DNA from: Verrucomicrobiales bacterium
GTDB lineage: Bacteria > Verrucomicrobiota > Verrucomicrobiia > Verrucomicrobiales > DEV007
Direction of reading: 5' to 3'
Assembly (NCBI GenBank): GCA_029213005.1
Contig: JARGPI010000007.1
Location: 179,981 to 243,980 of the forward strand
Length of the DNA: 64,000 nt
This document shows, piece after piece, positions 1 to 12,000 of this stretch. The notes beneath the pieces are model-generated. The model was given only the letters and a program-made list of their open reading frames with translations, searched no databases and was not told where the DNA came from. The first letter of the stretch is position 1, and each line of letters begins with the position of its first letter. Both the position numbers and the translations under genes were made by a program.

Positions 1-3000
1 CTACCGAGCAGCCCCGCCACTCCGACGTTTGCTTGAACCAGCCGAACCGTATAGGTTTGGCCGGGCACGAGGTTGTTGAGCGTGGTGTGAACCGATTCAC
101 CTGTGCCAGCGTCAAGTCCGACGAAGACTCCGCCTTGTGGTGAGGTGGTCAGTCCGTTTACGATATCACCTACGAGACCTAGAAGATCTAGCGAGACGTC
201 GGCGCCAACGAGTGAGTCAGGGGAGCCTACTCCGGACGACCAACCACTGGATTCCAGCACATCGAGACCCAGTTCGAGATTTAGCAGGCTGTCAAAGGAT
301 CCGTCAGCTTCGAGCTCGTTACCATGGGTGACCTGACCGGTGTAGCGATCATCTACCGCTACAGGCGCTTCATTAGGATGTTCCATCGTCACCGTGGCGG
401 TGTCGGTTTGTCCCCATTGATCTTCGATGGTGTAGGTAAAGGTCTCAGATTCCCCGGCCTCAAGAGGAGAAGCGGAGTGATCAAAGCTTACGGTTCCATC
501 GTAGTTGAAAGTGACGGTGTTGCCGCTCGCTAAGGTTACGGTGTCTCCCTGGCTTACCGCCGTTCCGTCGATGTGGGTGAGATTGAAATCGTCTCCCTCA
601 GCATCGTAATCGTTTTCGAGTAGATCAATTGGAGCAAACTCATATCCATTGACCGCCGCATCGGCCTCGGTGACGACGACCGCATCGACAGCGACGAATC
701 CGCCGCCCCCGTCTGTGTCGTCGGCGAATATTTCGAGGCGTTGTTCGGTGCCGGTTGCAGTGAAAGTCAGGGATTGTTCAACCCATGTCTGATCTCCTTC
801 GCCGTCATACGAGGAAGGTGTGGTGTATTGAGTTTCGTCTCCCAGCACAACGCGTAATCCAACGAGGTCTCCTTCGGGAGTTCCACCGAGTCCGCCCAGG
901 CCCACGTTGGCCTGGAGAAGTCTCACCGTGTAGGTCTGACCAGGAGTGAGGTTTGTTAGAGTAGTATAGATAGACTCCTCCGTTCCGGCGTTCAGTCCTA
1001 CGAAAACTCCGCCCTGAGGGGAGGTTGTCAGGCCGTTAATCACACCTCCAAGAAGCCCAAGAAGATCCAGTGATACATCCGCTCCTACTAAAGAATCCGG
1101 CGTGCCACTTCCAATTTGCCAACCACTGGTGTTGAGGACGTCAAGCTCGAGGTCGAGGTTCAACAGGCTGTCGAAAGTTCCGTCGGCATCCATGGAATCT
1201 TCCTGTGTTCGGTAACCGGTGTGGTGATCATCCACTGCAACCGGTGCCTCATTGTCCAACTCGCCGTTGATCGTAATGACCAGAGAGGCGGCTGCTGAAC
1301 CGCCATTTCCATCATCAGCGAGATAGATAAAGGTATCGGTGGCGGTTTCACCCGGTTCGAGGGCTTGAACAGCGGAGTCGGAATTGTTCAACTCATAACT
1401 GTAGGTTCCATCTGCGTTGATCGTGATTTCCCCGTAAGTTCCTGCCAAAGTGGTTCCCACATTTCCGGGAGTTCCGTCGACTGCGGTGACCGTTAGTGAA
1501 TCACCGTCCGGATCGGAGTCATTGCTCAGGACATTTCCGGCCACGGAAGCCTCCTCTTCGTCGATTGAAGCGGTATCGTCGTAGATTCCGGGACCGCTGC
1601 CGGGATTCGAGGTAGGTGCATCGTTTTCGCCATTGATTGTGACGAGCAGCGAAGCCGTTGCCGAGCTACCGTTTCCGTCATGAGCGGTATAGGTGAAAGT
1701 CTCGATTAAAGTTTCACCGACTCCGAGGGCCTGAACCGTTGCGTTAGCGGTAGTCGGATTGTAGGTGTAAGTTCCGTCTGAGTTTACCGTGATCGATCCA
1801 TAACTGCCTGCGACTGAATTACCGACATTTCCGGAAACTCCGTTGACTGCGCTGACCGTTAAAGTGTCGCCGTCTGGGTCGGAATCGTTGTCCAGAACAT
1901 TGTCGCTTACGGATACTGCTTCTTCATTGACTGAAATCGAGTCATCGTAGATTCCGGGGCCGCTGCCGGGGTTGGACGTCGGATCGTCATTTTCCCCGTT
2001 GATGGTAACGAGGAGGGACGCTGTCGCTGAGCCTCCGTTTCCATCACTTGCTGTATAAGTAAATGTTTCGATCAACGTTTCACCGATTCCGAGACCTTGA
2101 ACTGCCGCATGACTTGTGGTCGGGCTATAGGTATAGGTACCATCTGAGTTCACAGTAATGGAACCATAAGAGCCTGCGACTGAGTTGCCAACATTTCCGG
2201 ATACTCCGTTGACTGCACTGACCGTCAAAGTGTCACCGTCTGGATCGGAATCGTTGCTGAGAACGTTGTCTGAGACTGATGTATCTTCCTCTCCGACGGA
2301 AATCGTGTCATCATAAACACCGGGACCACTACCTGGGTTTGACGTTGGAGCATCGTTTTCTCCGTTAATTGTGATTAACAGCGTTGCCGCAGCGGAACCT
2401 CCGTTTCCGTCATTCGCGGTATAGGTGAAACTTTCGATCAGCGTTTCACCGACACTAAGTGCCTGCACTGTCGCATTGGAGGTCGTTGGACTGTAGGTGT
2501 AGGATCCGTCTGAAAGTACCGTGATTGATCCGTAAGAACCTGCTACTGCATTGCCCACGTTACCCGAGACTCCATTAATGGCGCTAACTGTTAATGTGTC
2601 GCCATCCGGATCGGAATCGTTTGTCAGAACATTATTCGACACAGAGGCATCTTCTTCGTTTACGGTGATCGTGTCGTCATAGATTCCGGGCCCGCTGCCT
2701 GGATTGGACGGTGGTGCATCATTCTCACCGTTTATGGTGATCAGTAATGACGCGGAAGCCGAACCACCATTTCCATCGTGTGCCGTGTAGGTGAATGTTT
2801 CGATGAGTGTCTCGCCAACACCCAGGGCCTGAACGGTCGCGTTAGCGGTCGTCGGGTTGTATGTGTAGGAACCGTCGGAATTGACCGTGATAGCACCATA
2901 TGATCCGGACACCGAATTGCCAACGTTTCCGGAATCACCGTTTACCGCGCTGACCGTCAGGGTGTCACCGTCCGGATCGGAGTCGTTACTGAGAACATTG

Positions 3001-6000
3001 GCACTAACCGAGGTGTCTTCTTCATCTACTGATGCCGTGTCGTTATAGATTCCGGGCCCACTGCCTGGATTGGAAGTTGGAACGTCGTTTTCACCGTTTA
3101 TGGTAACAAGTAGCGAGGCTGAAGCCGATCCGCCATTACCGTCGTGAGCGGTGTAGGTGAAAGTTTCGATGAGAGTTTCTCCAACCCCGAGCGCCTGAAC
3201 GGATGCGTTAGCAGTCGTCGGGCTATAGGTGTAGGAGCCATCAGAATTCACGGTAATGTCACCGTAAGTTCCGCTAACCGAGTTGCCGACATTGCCGGAC
3301 GCGCCATTGACAGCGCTGACCGTTAACGTGTCACCATCAGGGTCCGAGTCGTTGGTGAGGACGTTTCCAGAAACTGAAGCATCTTCTTCATCCACGGAGA
3401 TCGTGTCATCGTAGATGCCGGGACCACTGCCCGGGTTGGAAGTTGGAGCGTCGTTTTCACCGTTTATGGTAACAAGTAGCGAGGCTGAAGCCGACCCTCC
3501 ATTCCCGTCGTGGGCGGTGTAGGTAAAAGTTTCGATGAGAGTTTCTCCAACCCCGAGCGCCTGAACGGATGCGTTAGCAGTCGTCGGGCTATAGGTGTAG
3601 GAGCCATCAGAATTCACGGTAATGTCACCGTAAGTTCCGCTAACCGAGTTGCCGACATTGCCGGACGCGCCATTGACAGCGCTGACCGTTAACGTGTCAC
3701 CATCAGGGTCCGAGTCGTTGGTGAGGACGTTTCCAGAAACTGAAGCATCTTCTTCATCCACGGAGATCGTGTCATCGTAGATGCCTGGTCCACTGCCCGG
3801 ATTGGAAGTTGGGGCGTCGTTTTCGCCGTTGATGGTGACCAATAGGGAGGCTGAAGCTGAACCACCATTCCCGTCATGGGCGGTATAGGTGAATGTCTCG
3901 ATGAGAGTTTCTCCAACTCCGAGAGCTTGAACGGCGGCGTTTGACGTCGTAGGACTGTAAGTATAGGAGCCGTCGGAGTTCACGGTGATGTCACCGTAAG
4001 TCCCGGTGACTGAGTTACCGACATTTCCGGTGGTACCGTTTACGGCACTGACGGTTAGGGTGTCACCATCGGGGTCGGAATCGTTGGAAAGCACGTTTCC
4101 AGACACCGACGCATCTTCTTCGTCTACGGAGATGGTATCGTCATAAATGCCGGGACCACTGCCCGGGTTGGAAGTTGGCGCATCGTTTTCGCCATTGATC
4201 GTGACCAGCAGCGACGCTGATGCCGATCCGCCATTTCCGTCGTTCGCGGTGTAGGTGAAAGTTTCGATGAGAGTTTCGCCAACACCGAGGGCTTGAACCG
4301 CTGCGTTAGCGGTTGTCGGGCTGTAAGTGTAGGTCCCGTCGGAGTTCAGGGTGATGTCGCCGTAAGTTCCATTAACCGAGTTTCCAACATTTCCGGGAAC
4401 GCCATTAACTGCGCTCACTGTCAGAGTGTCGCCATCGGGGTCGGAATCGTTTGTTAGCACGTTTCCGGAAACTGACGCATCTTCTTCATCTACAGACACG
4501 GTGTCGTCGTAGATTCCAGGGCCACTACCCGGATTGGAAGTCGGCGCGTCGTTCTCTCCATTGATCGTGACCAGCAGCGAAGCTGAAGCGGATCCACCGT
4601 TTCCGTCGTTAGCAGTGTAGGTGAAAGTTTCAATGAGGGTTTCACCGACACCGAGAGCCTGAACGGCCGCATTAGTGGTCGTCGGTTCGTAGGTGTATGA
4701 GCCATCCGAGTTTACGGTGATATCACCGTAAGTCCCTGCAACAGAGTTTCCGATGTTTCCTGCGCCACCGTTGACGGCGGTAACTGTCAGAGTGTCGCCA
4801 TCAGGATCGGAATCATTAGAAAGCACGTTTCCAGATACAGATGCGTCTTCTTCGTCTACGGAAATCGTGTCGTCATAGATTCCCGGCCCGCTGCCTGGAT
4901 TGGAAGTTGGTGCATCGTTTTCCCCATTGATAGTCACCAATAAGGATGCCGAGGCCGAACCTCCATTGCCGTCGTTAGCGGTATAGGTAAAAGTTTCGAT
5001 GAGCGTTTCTCCCACTCCGAGAGCCTGAACTGTCGCATTAGCAGTCGTTGGGCTGTAAGTGTAGCTGCCGTCTGAGTTTACCGTGAGATTTCCATAGGCT
5101 CCACCTACGGAACTGCCAACATTGCCGGTGACGCCATTTACGGCACTCACGGTCAGGGTATCGCCATCTGGGTCGGAGTCGTTGGTTAAAACGTTGCCGG
5201 AAACCGAAGCGTCCTCTTCGTCTACAGAGATAGCATCATCATAAATGCCAGGGCCGCTGCCCGGATTGGAGGTTGGCGCGTCGTTCTCTCCATTAATGGT
5301 TACAAGCAGAGAGGCTGAGGCAGACCCACCGTTTCCGTCGACTGCGGTGTAGGTGAAAGTTTCAATGAGGGTTTCGCCAACACCCAGAGCCTGAACTGCT
5401 GCGTTAGCCGTCGTTGGACTATAGGTATATGAACCATCGGTGTTCACTGTGATATCTCCGTAAGTTCCGGTAACTGAATTGCCGACGTTTCCGGACGCAC
5501 CATTCACAGCGCTTACGGTCAAAGTGTCGCCATCAGGGTCGGAATCGTTTGAGAGCACATTCCCGGAAACTGAGGCATCTTCCTCATCTACGGAGACGGT
5601 ATCGTCATAAATGCCGGGCCCACTGCCCGGATTGGAAGTTGGAGCGTCGTTTTCGCCATTGATCGTGACCAGCAATGATGCTGAGGCCGATCCGCCATTG
5701 CCGTCATTTGCGGTGTAAGTGAAAGTTTCGATGAGGGTTTCGCCAACGCCGAGACCCTGAACCGCTGTGTTCGCGGTGGTCGGGCTATAGGTGTAGGTGC
5801 CGTCGGAGTTCAGGGTGATGTCACCGTAGGTTCCTGCGACAGAGTTTCCAACATTTCCGGAAACTCCGTTGACTGCACTCACGGTCAGTGTGTCGCCATC
5901 GGGATCGGAATCGTTAGTCAGCACGTTTCCGGAAACCGAGACTTCTTCCTCATCGACAGACGCGGTGTCATCGTAGATTCCCGGACCACTACCCGGGTTG

Positions 6001-9000
6001 GATGTCGGAGCATCATTTTCGCCGTTGATGGTGACCAGTAGAGAAGCAGAGGCTGAGCCACCATTACCGTCGTGAGCGGTGTAGGTGAAGGTTTCGATGA
6101 GAGTTTCTCCAACACCGAGGGCTTGAACAGAGGCGTTAGCTGTCGTCGGGTTATAAGTGTAGGAACCGTCTGAGTTCAACGTGATGTCACCGTAGGTTCC
6201 GGTTACGGAATTGCCCACATTTCCGGACGCACCATTCACGGCGCTGACGGTCAGCGTGTCTCCATCAGGATCGGAATCGTTTGAGAGCACATTTCCGGAA
6301 ACTGAGGCATCTTCCTCATCTACGGAGACGGTATCGTCATAAATGCCGGGCCCGCTGCCCGGGTTGGAAGTTGGTGCGTCGTTTTCGCCATTAATGGTGA
6401 CCAGTAGGGACGCTGAAGCGGATCCACCATTACCGTCGTTTGCGGTGTAGGTAAAAGTCTCGATGAGGGTCTCGCCAACACCGAGGGCCTGAACGGCTGC
6501 GTTCGCGGTGGTTGGGCTGTAGGTATATGAGCCGTCTGAGTTTACCGTGATAGTTCCGTAGGTGCCGGAAACTGAATTTCCAACATTTCCGGAAACGCCA
6601 TTCACGGCGCTCACGACTAAAGAATCGCCATCTGGGTCGGAGTCGTTGCTTAAAACATTTCCGGATACCGATGCGTCCTCTTCATCTACGGAAATGGTGT
6701 CATCGTAAATGCCGGGACCGCTGCCCGGGTTGGAGGTTGGAGCGTCGTTTTCGCCATTGATCGTGACCAGCAAAGTTGCCGAATCCGTATTTCCGTTCCC
6801 ATCGTCAGCGGTGTAGGTGAAAGTTTCGATTAATGTTTCGCCGACAGCCAGACCTTGAATCGTGGTGTTGGCCGGAACCGGAGTGTAGGTGTAAGAGCCG
6901 TTAGCATCGACGGTGATCGAACCGTAAGTTCCGGTGACTGAGTTGCCCACATTACCTGATGCGCCATTGACCTCGGTAACGGTCAGGGTGTCGCCTTCAG
7001 GGTCTGAATCGTTACCCAAAACGTTTCCTGATACATTGAGATCCTCTTCATCGATAGAAGCTGTGTCATCGAAGATTCCCGGTCCCGGGCCGGGTCCCTC
7101 GTCTTCACCGTTTATAGTAACAAGCAGCGATGCTGAGGCGGTTCCTCCGTTTCCATCGTTAGCAATATAAGTGAAGGTTTCGATCAGGGTCTCACCGTCA
7201 TTAAGAGCCTGAACGGCTGCGTGGGAAGTGGTTGGATTGTAGGTGTACGATCCATCGGAATTAAGGGTGATCGAACCGTAAGTTCCATTAACTGAATTTC
7301 CGACATTGCCGGATGTTCCATTAACCGCAGTCACCGTTAGGGTGTCACCATCGGGATCGGAATCATTGGAAAGTACATTTCCGGAAACCGAGGCGTCTTC
7401 CTCGTCGAGAGAAATCGTGTCGTCATAGATGCCTGGTCCGCTGCCCGGATTGGAGGTTGGTGCGTCGTTCTCACCATTTATAGTCACCAGCAGGGAAGCG
7501 GAAGCTGAGCCTCCATTTCCGTCGTTTGCGGTGTAGGTGAAAGTTTCGATGAGGGTTTCACCGACGCCAAGGCCTTGAACGGCTGCGTTGGCAGTTGTTG
7601 GGTTATAGGTGTATGCCCCATCGGAACCAATAGTGATGGTACCGTAGGTCCCGGTTACGGAGTTGCCAACATTTCCGGAGACGCCGTTTACGGCACTGAC
7701 CGTCAGAGTGTCGCCATCGGGGTCGGAATCATTGGCGAGAACGTTGCCTGAAACCGATGCGTCTTCCTCATCCAGAGAAATAGAGTCGTCATAAATGCCG
7801 GGACCGCTGCCGGGATTGGAAGTCGGAGCATCGTTTTCACCATTAATCGTGACCAACAGAGAAGCTGTAGCCGATCCGCCATTACCATCATCTGCCGTGT
7901 AGGTAAAGGTTTCGATGAGCGTCTCGCCAACTCCGAGAGCCTGCACTGCCGCGTTAGCGGTGGTTGGATTGAAAGTGTAGGAGCCGTCAGAGTTTACGGT
8001 GATGTCGCCATAAGTTCCGGTTACGGAGTTACCCACATTTCCGGCGGCACCATTTACCGCAGTCACCGTAAGCGCATCCCCATCGGGATCGGAATCGTTG
8101 GTCAGCACGTTGCCGGAAACTGAAGTATCTTCCTCATCGACGGAAATCGTGTCGTCATAGATTCCCGGCCCGCTTCCGGGATTAGCGGTCGGCGCGTCGT
8201 TTTCGCCATTGATGGTGACCAGTAGAGAGGCTGAGGCCGAACCACCGTTGCCGTCGTTAGCGGTGTAGGTAAATGTTTCAATGAGTGTTTCGCCACCCCC
8301 AAGCGCCTGAACCGCTGCGTTTGCAGTGGTTGGACTGTAAGTGTAGGAACCGTCGGAGTTTACGGTTATATCGCCATAAGTTCCGGAGACTGAACCGCCG
8401 ACATTTCCAGAGACACCGTTTACGGCAGTGACGGTAAGGGTATCTCCATCGGGATCAGAATCGTTAGTGAGAACATTGCCGGAAACTGAAGCGTCTTCTT
8501 CATCTACAGAGGCAGTGTCGTCATAGATGCCGGGCCCGCTGCCCGGATTGGAAGTCGGCGCATCGTTTTCGCCGTTGATCGTCACCAGTAGTGAGGCTGA
8601 AGCGGAGCCCCCGTTTCCATCGTGAGCGGTGTAGGTAAAAGTCTCGATGAGGGTTTCTCCGTCGCCGAGTGCTTGCACCGCCGCGTTTGATGTCGTGGGA
8701 TTATAGGTATAGGAACCATCCGAGTTAACTGTGATGTCACCATAAGTTCCTGTAACAGAATTGCCGACATTTCCCGAAGCACCATTTACCGCGCTGACGG
8801 TTAGAGTATCGCCATCAGGGTCGGAGTCGTTGCTTAGGACATTACCGGAAACTGAGGCGTCTTCTTCGTCGAGAGCAATGGTATCATCGTAAACGCCGGG
8901 CCCACTGCCTGGATTGGAAGTCGGTGCATCGTTCTCGCCATTGATGGTGACCAGTAGAGAAGCAGAAGCGGATCCTCCATTGCCGTCGCTGGCGGTATAA

Positions 9001-12000
9001 GTGAAAGTTTCAATGAGCGTTTCACCAACCCCGAGAGCCTGAACGGCCGCATTGGTGGTAGTCGGCTCGTAGGTGTAGGAGCCGTCGGAGTTTACGGTGA
9101 TGTCACCGTAAGTACCGGTGACTGAGTTACCGACATTTCCGGTGGCACCGTTTACGGCACTGACGGTTAGGGTGTCGCCGTCGGGGTCGGAATCATTGGA
9201 AAGCACGTTTCCTGAAACCGAAGGATCTTCTTCGTCTACGGAAATCGTGTCGTCATAGATGCCTGGACCGCTGCCCGGATTGGAAGTTGGCGCATCGTTT
9301 TCGCCGTTGATGGTGACCAGTAGGGAAGCTGAGGCTGATCCGCCATTCCCGTCGTTAGCCGTGTAGGTGAAAGTCTCGATAAGTGTTTCGCCAACTCCAA
9401 GTGCTTGAACGGCAGCATTAGCGGTAGTTGGGCTGTAAGTGTAGGAGCCGTCGGAGTTCAGGGCGATGTTGCCGTAGGTTCCAGCTACGGATGTGCCGAC
9501 ATTTCCCGAAACGTCATTAACGGCACTGACAGTCAGAGCATCGCCATCGGGGTCGGAGTCGTTGCTTAAAACATTTCCGGATACCGATGCGTCTTCTTCA
9601 TTTACGGAAATAGTATCATCGTATACGCCTGGTCCGCTGCCCGGATTGGAAGTCGGGGCATCATTCTCTCCATTAATCGTGACAAGCAGAGAAGCTGAAG
9701 CGGACCCACCATTTCCATCGTTCGCGGTGTAAGTGAAAGTTTCGATGAGGGTTTCGCCAACACCGAGAGCTTGAACAGCTGCATTGGTGGTTGCCGGTTC
9801 GTAGGTGTAGGAGCCGTCCGGGTTTACGGTGATATCACCATAAGTTCCTGTAACGGAGTTGCCGACGTTGGCAGAGACCCCGTTCACGGCACTTACGGTA
9901 AGGGTGTCACCATCGGGATCGGAATCGTTCGAAAGTACATTGCCGGAAACTGAGGCATCTTCTTCATCCACAGAAATCGTGTCGTCATAGATACCTGGAC
10001 CGCTACCCGGATTGGAAGTTGGCGCATCGTTTTCACCATTGATAGTGACGAGCAGTGACGCTGATGCCGAGCCACCATTTCCGTCGTGTGCGGTGTAGGT
10101 GAAGGTTTCGATGAGCGTTTCTCCAACTCCGAGAGCTTGAACGGCAGCGTTAGCTGTTGTTGGATTGTAAGTGTAAGAGCCATCAGAGTTGACGGTGATA
10201 TCGCCGTATGTGCCTGTGACGGAACTGCCGACATTTCCCGAAGCACCATTTACGGCGCTTACGGTCAAAGAATCCCCATCGGGATCGGAATCATTTGTGA
10301 GCACATTTCCAGAAACCGAAGCATCTTCTTCGCCTACGGAAATGGTGTCATTGTAAATGCCGGGCCCACTGCCTGGATTAGACGTTGGCGCGTCGTTCTC
10401 ACCATTGATGGTAACCAATAGGGAGGCTGAAGCCGATCCACCATTACCGTCGCTTGCGGTGTAGGTAAAAGTCTCGATGAGAGTCTCTCCGTCACCGAGT
10501 GCTTGAACTGCCGCGTTTGATGTCGTTGGATTGTAAGTGTAGGAACCGTCCGAGTTCACCGTTATGGTTCCGTAGGTGCCTGACACTGAGTTTCCAACGT
10601 TTCCAGAAACCCCGTTTACGGCGCTGACGGTTAAAGGATCTCCATCCGGGTCGGAGTCGTTACTCAAAACATTTCCGGAAACCGAAGCGTCCTCTTCGTC
10701 TATCGAGATGGTGTCATCGTAGATTCCGGGACCGCTTCCGGGATTGGAAGTCGGCGCGTCGTTTTCTCCGTTAATAGTGACGTTGAGAGAGGCTGATGCG
10801 GATCCACCATGGCCGTCCTCCCCGGTGTAGGTGAAAGTTTCGATGAGTGTTTCGCCCACTCCGAGAGCCTGCACCGTTGCGTTGGCGGTCGTTGGCTCGT
10901 AGGTGTAAGAGCCATCAGAATTTACTGTGATGTTGCCGTAAGTCCCGGTAACGGAATTGCCAACATTTCCGCTAACACCGTTGACGGCGCTAACTGTCAG
11001 GGTGTCACCATCGGGATCAGAATCGTTTGAGAGCACATTACCGGAGACCGAGGCATCTTCTTCATCTACCGAGATTGTGTCATCATAAATGCCGGGACCA
11101 CTGCCCGGGTTGGAGGTTGGCGCGTCGTTTTCACCATTGATGGTCACCAGTAGGGAGGCTGAAGCCGAGACGCCATTGCCATCGTTAGCCGTGTAGGTAA
11201 AAGTCTCGATGAGTGTTTCTCCAACTCCGAGAGCCTGAACAGCCGCGTTAGCTGTTGTCGGGTTATAGGTGTAGGAACCATCGGAGTTCACGGTAATATT
11301 ACCGTAAGTTCCAGCCACGGAACTACCGACATTTCCCGCAACGCCATTGACAGCCCTCACTGTCAGGGCGTCTCCGTCTGGATCGGTATCGTTGCTGAGA
11401 ACGTTACCCGAGACTGAGGCATCTTCTTCGTCCAGAGAGGCGGTGTCGTCATAGATGCCGGGGCCGCTGCCCGGATTTGACGTCGGAGCATCATTTTCGC
11501 CGTTGATCGTGACCAGCAGAGTGGCAGAAGCGGATCCTCCATTGCTGTCATCTGCGGTATAGGTGAAAGTTTCAATGAGCGTTTCGCCAACTCCGAGTGC
11601 TTGAACCGTCGCATTGGTGGTGGTCGGCTCGTAGGTATAGGAGCCATCAAGGTTTAAGGTGATGTCACCGTAGGTCCCTGTCACGGTATTCCCTACATTT
11701 CCGGAAACTCCGTTGACGGCACTGACACTCAGGGTGTCGCCATCTGGATCCGAATCGTTAGACAGCACGTTACCAGTGACTGACGCATCTTCCTCATCTA
11801 CGGAGATGGTGTCATCATAAATGCCCGGGCCACTTCCGGGGTTTGACGTTGGGGCGTCGTTTTCCCCGTTGATGGTAACGTTGAGAAAAGCTGATGCAGA
11901 GCCGCCGTTGCCATCGTTGGCGGTGTAGGTAAAAGTCTCCACGAGTGTCTCCCCAACGCCCAGCGCTTGAACGGCAGCGTTGGAAGTGGTGGGATTGTAG

